From contig NC_084818.1 in the NCBI RefSeq assembly GCF_963583255.1, positions 8,936,222 to 9,000,221 on the forward strand: DNA of 64,000 bases. Reading direction: 5' to 3'. The notes under the pieces were generated by a model that ran no database searches, had not been told where the DNA came from, and was given only the letters and a program-made list of their open reading frames with translations. Below are positions 1 through 12,148 of this stretch, piece by piece. Each line of letters opens with the position of its first letter. The first letter of the stretch is position 1. A program made the translations under genes and the position numbers. This DNA is from Pyrus communis. Lineage: Eukaryota > Streptophyta > Magnoliopsida > Rosales > Rosaceae.

Positions 1-274
1 TCCTTTTAGGGGATTAGATGGATCCACCCCATTTTGTGGGGATTCGAAGCATTAAGTTATGATTAATTCATCTTCTACCTTCAAATTGGACAAAATTTCT
101 TCATTTCTTCCATCAACATGTCTTAAATATTGTGATTATCCAATTCGATCCAATCTTAAGCACCGAACAGCCCTGAATCTAATAAGTTATCCAATCCAAT
201 TGAGTCTTTAGTCACCAAACAAGTCCTTGAAGTGAGTTGGTTTCAAATTTTCATTATCTCACTTTGTGTTGCAG

Positions 275-1784
275 AGCGCATGTTCCCTGAATCTCCTTAT
301 CAAGCAAAGGCGTGGTACTCCTTCAGCTGGTGTGATTACAAATCCAACAATAGTCCTCGCTTCAAAAGGAAAACAAAGCAAGGCTTCTGGAAGATGAACG
401 GCGATCAACGGGATGTCGGCCCGAAATATTTCACTTGCAAAAAGAGGACATTAACCTTCCAAAAAAAGACCTTCCAGGAAGGTCGTAGGTCTAAATCCGT
501 TACGACCAGCTGGAAAATGCATGAGTACATTTGCATTAAGCCTAAACGGGGTTCTAGTCCCCATCAGGCGAGGGATCAGCAAAGGGGCTTTGTTCTCTGC
601 GTCCTCAAGTATAAACCAGCTGATTCTAAGTCTAATAAGAAGAAGCTTAAGGCTACTTTGATCCGTGGTGAATTAGCCGATGGTACTGGTAACCGTGACT
701 ACATTGCCTCTAGTTCCGGAGATGATGAAGCTGCTACTGCTGCTGCAACGAATCATATGTCTCCAAACACTGAAGAAGTTCTGGCATTCAAACAGCTAGA
801 ACATGATCTGCTTGGTAGTGGAAATCAAGATGATGGTGAACCTGGTGGTGGCAGCTCATCTGATTTTAATATATCTCTACGCGACATGATTCAAGAGTTT
901 TGGGTATGTATTTATCTGTATTTATTTATTTGTTGTTTTAATAAACACGGGGGATTGGATGGAGGTTTCTAGATGTGTTGGTCCTCTCTCCTTCATTACT
1001 GAGAGTAGCACTTTGTGCCCATAACGGACATGAGCTAATCTCGCCTAGTCCTCTGTTTTATTAAGAAGAAAAATATACAAGCTTTTTGAATATTTTCTGA
1101 TGTAAACCTGATAATATGGAGCACAAAAGTATATCGAAACTTAATACTTGCTTGTTTTGTGATTCTTAATTTTGCAGTGGCAGTTATGTCCCCCAGCAGG
1201 TGAATATCTGAATTCACACTTTCCTCTTCCTGAGCCACCTCAGCCTCATCTCCCACCACAGCTTGGAAATGCTCCTGAAGTCTGCAGTGGCGAATTGGTT
1301 GATCCTGGTACCAGTGGCTGCACTACCTATAATACCGATAACCAAGCTGCGACAATGAATCATATGGTTTCCGACACAGAAGAAATTCTGGCATTCAAAC
1401 AGCTAGAGCGTGATGTGTTTGCCGGTGGTAATCACGATGGTGGTGAACCTGGTAGTGGTATTTTGACCTTTGGTGATGGTAATGATGAAACTGGTGGCTG
1501 GAAATTCTCGGATTTCGATGATCGAGCTGCATCTGATATGTTTCAAGAGGTGATATAATCGTATGCTTTTTCTACATTTTTTTGTATGAACTTGCAAAGC
1601 CTGCCCAAATTTAACATCTGCTTGTTTGTGATTCTTAATCCACCAGTTGTTTCCTGAGATGGGAGAAATTCTGAATTCATCTTCTCAACCGCTGCAGCCA
1701 CCGCAGCCACATCAGCCACCACAGCCACATCAACCACAGGATTACAGCCCCTCCTCACTGCAGCCACCGTTACACACTATGTAA
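275..1784 (+). CDS. NAC-domain gene copy 1, 5'-partial and truncated by transposon insertion
   Basis: Exons 2-4 of a NAC-family transcription factor; exon 1 lies before the window. Exons read from splice sites and from alignment to copies 2-4: 275-903, 1178-1549, 1647-1784. Exon 2 carries NAC subdomains C-E (KQGFWKMNG, SWKMHEYICI, FVLCVLKYKP). Exon 3 repeats an acidic module already present at the end of exon 2 (EEVLAFKQLE, EEILAFKQLE). Exon 4 encodes a His/Gln/Pro-rich stretch and ends at TAA 1782-1784, the first codon contributed by an inserted element. The ancestral rest of exon 4 and the last exon lie ~5.1 kb downstream (6885-7311). The predicted protein would keep the DNA-binding domain and lose the C-terminal activation region. 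NAC proteins act in the nucleus as dimeric DNA-binding regulators (family knowledge). Expression is unknown; it could be a pseudogene. Confidence 0.8.
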
Positions 1785-1906
1785 GAGGTAATTGAAAAAC
1801 AAGAAGTTACTATGATCACAGATAAAACATAAATAATTAGAATAAAACAATCAAACAATTAAGGGAAATAAACTTATCTTCCAAAGTGGAGGAAGAAGAC
1901 GCCATG
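1782..1906. mobile_element. Left piece of inserted unit A (captured gene 5' end, reverse orientation)
   Basis: This sequence interrupts NAC exon 4 and resumes at 6009-6394 after a nested LTR element. A second, uninterrupted copy (unit B, 6395-6872) follows in tandem. The whole insertion is flanked by an imperfect 12-bp repeat of target sequence (ttacacactatg at 1770-1781, ttacacattatg at 6873-6884). On the minus strand it reads like the start of a plant gene: an ATG at 1904-1906 opening MASSSSTLEDK, then a possible GT donor. I do not recognise the source gene or the element class. Confidence 0.5.
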
Positions 1907-3304
1907 TGTCACGCCCCAATTCTGACATACGTCCAGAATTGACACGTGATGTCACCAAAAAAAATCCGTATCTATCATATCCCACCTCCGGGATATGGGC
2001 AAGCACAACTCAAAAATCGAATCGCATAGTTATTTTTCGTATGTTTTATGGCTGCATCTAACCTCCCCGTAGACTGCCTACGTACCCTAAACAGGGATCA
2101 AGCCATTCGTAGTTCGTCATGCACAATAATTGACATATAACACAGTCCGATTAAATCGAAAGGTATAACATTTCTCAATCACTCAATAGAACTTGACAAG
2201 CATGAAAATACTAGACTCAGGGTTACATAACAAACCTATCTGAAAAACATGATTTCCCCTCCAACTATATATAAATCATTATATTGCAACATGATACCGC
2301 AATTCACAACATATATCACTTCAAAGAACCAACGAAGCACAATACCATTCTCTAGCCACATTTAACAAGTCTAATCATAACAATAACCATGATATTCAAC
2401 ATAACAATCCCACATGACGATTAACCTTTCCACTTCATCCATCACATAAATCATCACGTTTCCCACATAAAATCGCATTTCATAATGTGTAACATAGTTA
2501 AGAATTAACAAAGTACACTTTATTCTCTAGAAATATTAATCAACTAAAATACTCATGATAATCACACTCATATCCAACGTCATTCCATAATCACATCAAT
2601 CAATAATGTCAACCATCACATCATCAATAACACATACAACAAGTCGAAACGCAAGGCTAGAGCAACACAATTCAGTTGAACATCTTTGAAAAAGGGGATT
2701 TTGGACCACCCAACGGACCAAGGCTCCAAAGGGGATTCCGGACCATCACTCAACGGAATCTAAACAGAACTCAGTTCCAAACCACCCAACCGAATTGAAC
2801 GGAAGTCCAAGAAGCATAACAACGGCTCGAAGGAACAAAACATGATTCAAGTTACCAAATTCACGAAACTCAACGAAACGAAGCAATATTGAGCACAAAT
2901 CCACATCACAATGGGTTATCGGTCATTTACTAGACCTCACATCTCCCAAGCAATTCAATATGCATTTCAATCACATGTCACAACCATTTCCAATACACAA
3001 GTCAAATCACATTTCACTTCATCATACCAATCACTATACTTCCAACATTATATCTCAATACATAGCTTGTAACATATCAAGGAATCACGAAGCACAATAT
3101 TAATATTTAATTACGTTAATCAATTAGTGAGAAAACAGATCATTTCACGAATTTAATTAAAGAACTCTACATAATTCCCTACTTGGGTTATGAATAATAA
3201 CATGGTGATTCTAATTTGTTGTATTCACAAGATCCATTGTGGGTAATTCCCATTCACTCGAATCTAGGATTCTAAGATAACCTTATGAGAATGAGCAAGA
3301 GTAA

Positions 3305-4165
3305 GGATTCCGGACCACTCAACGGAATCCAACAACATTGGGTTCCGGACCACTCAACGGAACCAAAATATCAAGCGGTTTCTCATAATCTACCCAGACC
3401 TGTCATATGTAAAGTTAATGCCAAATATTATGGGATTGGTGCACAGGCAAATCAGGCACCCAGACAAGCTGAGAGGCTCGGGTGAGGGACAATAAAATAA
3501 GCACGTGATACAATAATAAAACTAGCCATCAATCATAATTTATAAACCTTGAATATAAATCTTTCATAAGAAATCAATACCCAGCTTTTGAAAACTCCGA
3601 GGAAGTCACCCAGACATCCAAAAGTTCATTTCAAACAATTATAACATCTCACACCCATATTCACCTACACACAATGAAAGTAGAATTAGGGCGACACTGT
3701 TCATTCAAAGCCTACACCTTTGCAACCATCTCAACTAAACTCAATGAACTAATGTGGATACAATCCCGGACCATCACTCAACGGGATCGCGGAGTAAGAG
3801 GGATTCCGGACCATCACTCAACGGAACCCAAACCAAAATACGATTCCTGACCATCACTCAACGAAATCGCGGAGTGGAGTATGAAGGATTCCGGACCATC
3901 ACTCAACGGAATCCAAACCAGGATACGATTCCGGTCCGGACCATCACTCAACGGAATCTAAATCAGGATACGATTCCGGACCATCACTCAAAGGAATCCA
4001 AACCAGGATACGATTCTGGACCATCACTTAATGGAATCTAAACCAGGATACGATTCTGGACCATCACTCAACGAAATCGCGGAGTGGAGTAGGAAGGATT
4101 CCGGACCATCACTCAACGAAATCCAAACCAGGCTACGATTCCGGACCATCACTCAACGGAATCGC
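3305..4165 (+). repeat. Hairpin-forming minisatellite in the long LTR-like element (D1)
   Basis: Two scattered units (3305-3330, 3341-3364), then about ten tandem units from 3763. A unit is a short inverted repeat, GATTCCG and CGGAATC, around a loop GACCATCACTCAA or GACCACTCAA. Some units change both arms together: GGTTCCG with CGGAACC at 3341-3364, and ATCCCG with CGGGAT at 3763-3787. Others carry mismatches. The second duplication unit has about seven units in its main array (24778-25057), so copy number varies. Confidence 0.85.
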
Positions 4166-4618
4166 GGAGTACATTGCATAACCACCAATCAATGAAACAA
4201 CACATGAATCAAGTTGCTCAAATTATAAAGGCTCAACGAAACAAGAAATGAAATAATCAAACGAGCATTGACACATGTTTCAAAACAACAAACCCCGTGA
4301 CAATGGGTTAACGGTCTACCACTAGCCCTCACCTTCATCAAATCAAGTCAATCATACAAAACAAACCATATTTTCAATATGCACATCAAATCCCACTTCA
4401 TATAACAATATCCTTGGCTAAATATGAAAATTAACAATTTATAGGAAAAATGATTATAAAATCATTTCATATTCACATAAATTAAAATCACTCACATTTC
4501 ATCATATCATACCATCTATGCAAATCAACTACCTTTTGAATATGCACGTCAATTCACATATCACGATCATCATCAATATACAAGCCAAATCATGTTTAAT
4601 AAACATAGGTCTATGGCT

Positions 4619-4620
4619 AA

Positions 4621-4667
<47 letters not shown>
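4619..4667. repeat. (AT)n microsatellite
   Basis: Nearly pure AT dinucleotide tract inside the long LTR-like element. The equivalent in the second unit is at 25508-25560. Confidence 0.9.
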
Positions 4668-6008
4668 CATTTCAATAGAATTATATTATAAGACTAAGTC
4701 AAATTCACAAATGATACCAATATAAGAAATCAAGGTAATAACCATCACATATGTTCAAGTCACTCTCTAACCAATGTTGGCCCACTAAACTTCACTTAAG
4801 TCTCCCATAGTACTAATTTTATTATTTAGAACATTCCGAGACATGTTGACCAAAAATCAATTCTCGGTCAACGATGGAGTCCACAACAATCCGCAAACCC
4901 GATTTATGATCCATAACTTCCCAAAGTCCACATTATGCTTCGAGGATAACATATTAAAGTTTCATTTTGATCCAATGGTCGAATTGTCGTCAATCACACA
5001 AACAAGTGGCGGTCCAAATTGATCACCACACCAAACAATTGAATCTTTGGAAACCAAGCTAGTAATAGGTTCACATGGTCACTAGACGGTATTTGAAACC
5101 TAGACAACACTCGTGAACGATCCCACGTACCGCCACACGCGGTGGAAGTCAAGATGGAGGGTTTACAAACCCCGAATTTCAATATTAACTAGATGAGCTC
5201 AAATTTACGTGGTAGCTAGAGCTCAACAAGGGAAACACTTTTCACAACTAGGCCGGCGATAAATTCTAACCGGAAACCGTCCAATTTCACCGGAGAAAAC
5301 CGGATTTCTAGGGTTCTAAACACCCAACTCTAAAATGAATACGAAAGCACAAACTAAGCATACCCACTTGAAGATTATGAAGAGTAGATGAAGTTTCATA
5401 CCTCACTCGAAGAAAATCGTTGCCGGAATCGTTGGAAAAATGATAAAATCGCCAGAAAAGTCGTGGACTTTCCGACTCGAGCTGCAAAGATGGAAAAGAA
5501 ATGGGAAAATCTAACATCACAGAGATGTAGGGCTCGTCAAGAGCTTTCCATGGACACCAAGATCATCCAAAACGGAGCTCGGATGAAAAAGATACAAGCG
5601 GGTCAAGTTTGGTGGGTTTATGGGTCAAATTTCCCCCTAAAACGGGTTAGGCAGCACCCATTTTTCCATTTTTCCATTTTTCTGAAAACCCCCCCCCCCT
5701 TTTTTGGAGGTTTCCCTCCCATTTATAACATTTTGGTAATATTACCAAAATGCCACCAACTTTAAACGACTCTAACTTCTCCGTTCGGACTCGGAAATAA
5801 GATCTGTTTACGGCTACGCACTCATGGAATCGAACTCTACCTAACCAATTCAAGAGTTGACCAAAAAGGTCGGGAAAATTGGAAATGACTAAAGTAACCC
5901 TCACTTCGTTTTTCTCAAATTTGGAGAAATAAAGAACTAGTCCCAATCAAATCTTCGAAATACGTCAAGAATAAAATAATAATTTTAGGGACGGGATATC
6001 ACACCATG

Positions 6009-6872
6009 ACTGCTAGGGTTTCAAAAGGAGTCTTCTACACTCAAGAAGCCGAGAGTCCTTGCTATCAAATAGGGTTTTTAGCATGAGATAGGATAATTAC
6101 TGTGAGTGCAGGGACCCCCTAATATATAGATGCTCATCCCTTTAATCTAGCTTATTAATTGATTAAAGGGATTTCGTTATAGTCCTAAATGGTAACGAAT
6201 TCTATGTCAACTAATTAAGGTTTTCATGATTAATTGCACTAAATAAGGACTCCTAAACCTAACCAAATAAGGCTTCATAATTTTCTCAACTACTAACTCA
6301 GATTGACCAAGTTACTTGTATGTCAAGAAACAGTGAGCGCATGTTCTTTGACACTCACAACTTACATTGTATATATAAAATTTTACAGTTCATGTTAGAG
6401 GTAATTGAAAAACAAGAAGTTACTAGGATCACAGATAAAACATAAATAATTACAATAAACCAATCAAATAATTAAGGGAAATAAACTTATCTTTAAAAGC
6501 GGAGGAAGAAGACGCCATGACTGCTAGGGTTTCAAAAGGAGTCTTCTACACTTAAGCAACCGAGAGTCCTTGCTATCAGATAGGGTTTTTAACACAAGAT
6601 AGGATAATTACTGTGAGTGCAGGGACCTCCTAATATATAGATGCTCATCCCTTTAATCTGGCTTATTAACTGATTAAAGGAATTTCATTATAGTCCTAAA
6701 TGGTAACAAATTCGATGTCAACTAATTAAGGTTTTCATGATTAATTGCACTAAATAAGGACTCCTAAACCTAACCAAATAAGGCTCCATAATTTTCTCAA
6801 TTATTAACTCAGATTAACCAAGTTACTTGTATGTCAATAAACAGTGACCACATATTCTTTGTCACTCACAAC
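6009..6872. repeat. Right piece of inserted unit A plus complete tandem unit B
   Basis: 6009-6394 completes unit A after the LTR insertion; 6395-6872 is a full ~480-bp second copy. Shared features are 'gactgctagggtttcaaaa' (reading on the minus strand as an AAACCCTAGCAGTC-type leader just upstream of the ATG), an AT-rich stretch with a local inverted repeat around 'cctttaatct', and 'ccaagttacttgtatgtca' near the right end. The copies differ by scattered substitutions. No terminal inverted repeat or poly(A) tail was recognised. Confidence 0.6.
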
Positions 6873-6884
6873 TTACACATTATG

Positions 6885-7311
6885 CATGGAAATGTTCCCT
6901 ATGTCTATGGTGATTGTACAAAGCAGCAATCTTTATTCCCAGATAATATTTCTTATCCTGAATATAAGAATAATATTTCAACCAATTATCCCAACGAGCA
7001 AGTTAACAAGCTGGCTAGTGGTGTTCCAATTCAAGCTACAGATGAAGGAATTTTCAGAGGTGAGAAGTTGTTTCCTTCATTTTATATGAACTTTCTAATG
7101 TGCAGCACAAAAATTACATCGAAACGTAACCCTTATCGTTATGATTCTTAATCCAGGCTTCTTTAGTCCAGAAGAATATATGGGTCCTCTGTTTGATCCA
7201 TCTTCGTTACAAGATTACTTGTTGCTGTCACCAATGAACACAGAACTAGATGTTGTGCATACCAATAACTATATTGGATGCAATGATATCATTGTTGACC
7301 AGGATTGGTAA
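6885..7311 (+). pseudogene. Detached 3' exons of NAC copy 1
   Basis: 6885-7059 continues exon 4 (NVPYVYGDCTKQQSLFPDN) and 7157-7311 is the last exon (FFSPEEYMGPLFDP, then DYLLLSPMNTEL, ending DIIVDQDW and TAA 7309-7311). Splice sites at 7060 (gtgag) and before 7157 (ccag) are kept. The phase across this intron differs from copies 3 and 4, yet donor and acceptor changes compensate so the frame stays open. A 66-bp deletion relative to copy 4 gives a different C-terminus. It is separated from the upstream exons by ~5.1 kb of insertion, so normal fusion to the NAC domain is unlikely. Confidence 0.65.
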
Positions 7312-7669
7312 CTTAGTATCCTGGGAAGAAACAATAGACCCTACTTTTAGCGACTGAAATTTACCGAAGTTACAAGCATGAGTCTAAGACAGCAACAGTG
7401 GAGTAAGAAACACAGAAAATTAGGTTTAGTCGGTATTAGCTATTCAAGAAACACATCAACATAGCTAGTGAACAGAAGGATCTTAGCTATTGAAGAACAG
7501 CAAAATCTTAGTTATCAGAAAACAACAATGGGGGACTTGTAAACCCCAAGAGCGTAAAGCACCACCTACCCTTATCTGCAATTCAGGAACTGTAGGCATT
7601 AGAAACTTCTTCTGCTAGTGGTGGACGATTATGTCCAGGACAACCGATGTAGGTTACCTAAGCCTATTC

Positions 7670-8104
7670 TGTTGGATTTATCCAATATAAATAAACCTTT
7701 AGGTGGTCTACTACATGTAATAGCTAGGAATGTAATATTGGTGAATAATGTTGATTGTGATTTGATCTCTTAAAAATATCAATCCTATATAAGGTGTCTT
7801 ATATTGGAAATAAGATTGATGGAATTCTTAATTGAATATGATTATGATACTTGACTTGGAGACTAAGAAAGTAAGTTTAGATTTCCTTTATGGATGGAAA
7901 CCCTAGCTTTTAGTTTATGTAAACACGGGTACCTATAAGCCCTAGAACACACAACATAATGCTTGTATCCGGCTAGGTGTTTATAGAAGACATTGGTGTT
8001 GTCGTGCCTTTTCTCCTTCCTTGCTCGAGTACCATGATTACAACTGGAATTAGGTTTGTCACTCTTTTGTTTGTATTTTAATTGTATAACCTTATAAGAC
8101 TAAT
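7670..8104 (+). repeat. 5' LTR of the copia-like element (D1)
   Basis: Aligns along its length with 13162-13604, with scattered substitutions and a missing ~16-bp stretch near the middle relative to the 3' LTR. It contains the 'atataaggtgtcttatattgg' region. The right border is approximate because the terminal bases have diverged. Confidence 0.8.
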
Positions 8105-10783
8105 TGTTGGTATCAAAACCACTGGTTATATGATTAAAACCTATTAGGTTTTAGGTTGGACATTATAATATTTTTATGAGTTGCGTTTTTAATCGAAGTT
8201 ATGATTGCGTATACTTGGCAACACCACCATGTTGTTTCAATCGGTGCAATTGATGATTGTTAATAGGTTATATAACCATTCGGGTTTAGTCAAGAATTTT
8301 TAATAATTTTAAGGCACGAATCCCAAAAAAAAAAAAAAAAAATCATGGATAGCAGCAAATCGTGGTATCAATCCTTATATATAAATCATGGTATCATAAC
8401 TATTTTACAATGGAAACCATGTGAGATTTTTCTATTTCAAATATAGTTCAAAGTGATTCCTTTTGACCAGCCATATTAAGTCATGGAAAATAGCTTGCGT
8501 TAGGGACACATGAAGTCACAAGTATAAAACCACGAACAAGGCACTGAGAAGAATAACGATTTCGTTCTATTTCAATTTTCATGCTAATGTTTTGGTTGGA
8601 ATGATTTACCATGTGCCACTGATGATCTCAATTTTTGTAAGCATGCTATATTTGTTTTACCTTACTGAAGAGTCCCCTCCAATATGCAAGCAGAACGAAG
8701 TCATCTACCAAAGCAAAATGGCTTGTTTCATTGACTTTGATTTTCATGATGGTTTATGGTATTTTGGTTGATATATATTTGGGTTGATCCTTGAAAGCTT
8801 AAATTGGTAATAAGATAAAGGTATACTTGCATGAGTGATGTGCTAATTATTGTAGAGCAAGTTCATACATTGAAAACCATGTTTCAGTTAAGTATGTCAT
8901 GAATATGGATCCAATTATTTTATGTTTGGCAACTGTATAAAAATAGGCATATGATTTATGTGTTTGACTAAGAATTGAGATTATCAATTTTTAATCTTGT
9001 ATATGTTAATATAATTCAGTTCGATCAGGAAGAGCAATGATAAATTTAAGGTTTTGCAATTTATCTAAATTATTACTCCAGTCAAGGTACCGTTATGATA
9101 TAATTTGGTAGCCATAAATTTCTATTATTTTCTCTACAAAATGGCTTGAGGTGATACTCCAATTGAACAAGAAATAATTGCATAAGTGTCGGCAAATGGC
9201 ATATGCAGACATGCCCAAGTATGTAAATGTCAAATCTATCTTGTTTGTTCGCGGCTAATTTTGTTAATGCCACATGAGAGCAAGCTTGCTGGAATCAAAA
9301 GCTCCAGCCGCAGGTTTAGGGCAGGTTTTTTTACTGCCACGCCCGAGAACACCTGTGTGACGTGCGTACTGGGCGGACGGGCGACAAGGGGACACTAACC
9401 ACCCTTCAAATGCCTCACGGATCATTGCAGGTTTTCTGTTTTCCTTTTGAATGGGTAAAATAAACTCATAAAATCAATTTTTTTTTAGTTGCATTACATG
9501 ATTGGTTGTTGTCGGAAATATCCAACATGGATTCACTTTTAAGTATGCAAACATGTAGCAAAATTGACATATGGTGTGTTTTATTAAAGGGATTGTGTTC
9601 TCCTATATTGCTTTAAACTTGAGATGATCTTATGTAAAGAAACAAATGTATAGATTAGTAATACAGTATACTAGTGCTTAAGTATGATCGGGGATTAATT
9701 CAAGTAAGGTTTATAATGATATTAACTCCATAAGGAATTTGCATGACTAATCAACTACTTTTGTTTATAATTTTGTTTTCCTGTCTCAGTAGTCATTTAA
9801 TCAAACATGACTAGTTAACTATGAAAAATGGATGCATAGTTTGTGGATTGACTAAGAATGACAGAAGGCATCCGGTGACAAGGACAAGAATACTAAATGA
9901 ATGAGGTTTCCAGTAATTATTTGACAATTCTCACTTGTATTTTGTATATTCTTGTATGAGAATTATGGTTGGTCATGTGATTATATATATGTATACAAAG
10001 AAGTAGTGAACACATGAAGGCATGAGGTATGTAATCCATTCAAAGTATGTGACTTAATTGATAAGCATGAATTTTCAAACATGTATTATTGTTTGTGGTT
10101 CTTTCTATGCCTAAAGAATTTAAACAGTGCTTTGATTAGTAAATTTTATGTGTCATAAGGGGAGAAGAAAAGAAACTTTTCAAGGCTAATGTAGGGCATA
10201 TACTTGAGATGTTTTCCATGGAAGAAAATAATTTTGACTGTTCCTTTATTTAATTTGATATTTACAAAGCTAATGCATGATTTTAATGCTATGTTTAGTA
10301 GTTTTGTACTATGAAAATAAATATATAAAAGGAAAAAAACCCATTTGACTTAAGAAAAACATTTGAGCGATTTAGCTTTTAAATTAAAGGAATGTATTGT
10401 TCTTTCCCACTACATAAAGTATTTCTATTTTAAGTAATTGACTCCATAATGATAAGTATTGACATTGTTGTGGTGGAATAAAACTTGTTCCATATGTGAT
10501 TAATCTCTTTCAAGTATGTTGTCAGGTTTCTTGAGATTAATTTAATGTCAAAGGGAGTCATGAAGGAAGGAATTAGTGTCATTTGTTGGCAAGACTCGAA
10601 GCTCGAATTAGGTTATCAAAATTTTGCCACTTACAGTTAATTAATCCACGTGACTCTTGTATTGTTTCAGGGTGGAGTTGATCAATGCCTTTTCAGCTAA
10701 GCAAGCCGCAACGGCTTAGTTGACAATGGGATTGTGTTTTTTGAGTTGCTTCGGTCAACATTGCATCTTAATTAGAATAAAAT

Positions 10784-12115
10784 GGATAATCTTCTTGCCC
10801 GCATGTGTGGATTATTTCTTTTAGTTTAATTAAGATGGCATAGTATGGGTTTTATTTTACAGAAGTTGTGAAAGTTTCATCTGCCCACAGGTGTTGAAGT
10901 TTTTCATGAAGGTACTCTTGTGACATATAATCTAGTACTAGAAACTAGTTAATTTTCTTGCCCGCATGTGTAAATTAATCTAGTTTCATGAAGTTTATTG
11001 TGGAATAAAGTTCCATATCTTCAATTACAAATATTTTCACTATAAGCCCCATTAGAGGTTGTGGTTTTAAGACATGAAAATCGGTTGCATCATGACGTAT
11101 TTTTATCTCTTCATGAGACTTGTTGATGCATAGTAATGAACCCATGAAGGTTAATCAAGGATTGCTAAGGTACGCATTGTTTAAGTATAATGCTTGTAAA
11201 TATTTTCAATTTGAACTGTGATGTCTATTTAGAGGATGAAATTTGATCACTTGAGATTCCTTTGGACATCGAAATTGAAATAACATGAAATTGAATTTGT
11301 TAGAGATGTTTAGATTCATGATAGATGAACATAATTTTTCTGGCAGATTGTGTCTTGATTAAAATCGGATGAATGACATGTCTAACGGTTACCAAATGAC
11401 CTGAATTTTTTATATGTTAAACATATATATGTCTACAATGTCTGCAAATTTTCGTAATTTTTTGCTGTGTATTTTAATTATGGTGAATTTACCAGTAACC
11501 CATGCTCGTATACAGTTTTACTGGCAGATTGCGTTGGTTTTTTGAGTTGTCACTTTAGACTACTATTTTGACCCAAAACGCCTTATATTTTTATTTTATG
11601 AAGATTAGTTTGTCTATTTTGATATGTATAATTTTGGTTGCAACCAAGCTTATAAATTAATTATGATAAATTCTAAGGTAAGTGTAACTCGCTGAAATTC
11701 TGTTTGACAACTTTAAGTTGGTTGTAATGTCTATTTTATTATGTCTAAAATATAAAGCAATTTTATTTAGGTACATATTTGAAAGAGTGTTTGCCCAAGT
11801 GGGAGAATTAGTGAACGAAAATTTGGCTTCACACTCATTAACTTATTTGCAAGTATAAACTCTAAAAACTTAGTGGGAGTTGTTCTTAAATTTTGACCAT
11901 TAAGTGGACTTGCATAATACTATTAAAGCGTTATTCTATCTTCCATGAATTTGTGTTTTGGTTGATAACTCGAATGACAATAATATGTTTAAGTTGCATG
12001 AATGGATACTTCGTATATGTGTACATTTTTGCAATCATTTGAATTCCTCGATTGATTATTTGTTAATCTTTATAAAGAATTTTGGGGCTCATAAGGACTT
12101 AGCATAAATGTGGAA

Positions 12116-12148
<33 letters not shown>

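Larger units (their letters stand above)
1907..6003 (+). mobile_element. Solo-LTR-like element, ~4.1 kb (D1)
   Basis: It begins TGTCACGCCCC, ends GGGATATCACA, and is flanked by a perfect 5-bp target-site duplication ccatg (1902-1906 and 6004-6008). The two ends are not direct repeats of each other and I found no gag or pol reading frame. It therefore looks like a very long solo LTR of a Ty3/gypsy-type element, or a non-coding LARD. It shares the stretch around 'gactgcctacgtaccc' with the shorter solo LTR at 60066-61631. Inside are a hairpin minisatellite (3763-4165) and an AT microsatellite (4619-4667). The paralogous copy at 22905-26892 has the same ends and TSD. Confidence 0.75.

Noticed and set aside
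3754..4041. 95-codon repetitive frame (DTIPDHHS-type repeats)
   Set aside because: Translation of the hairpin minisatellite; unit length variation breaks the frame in D2.
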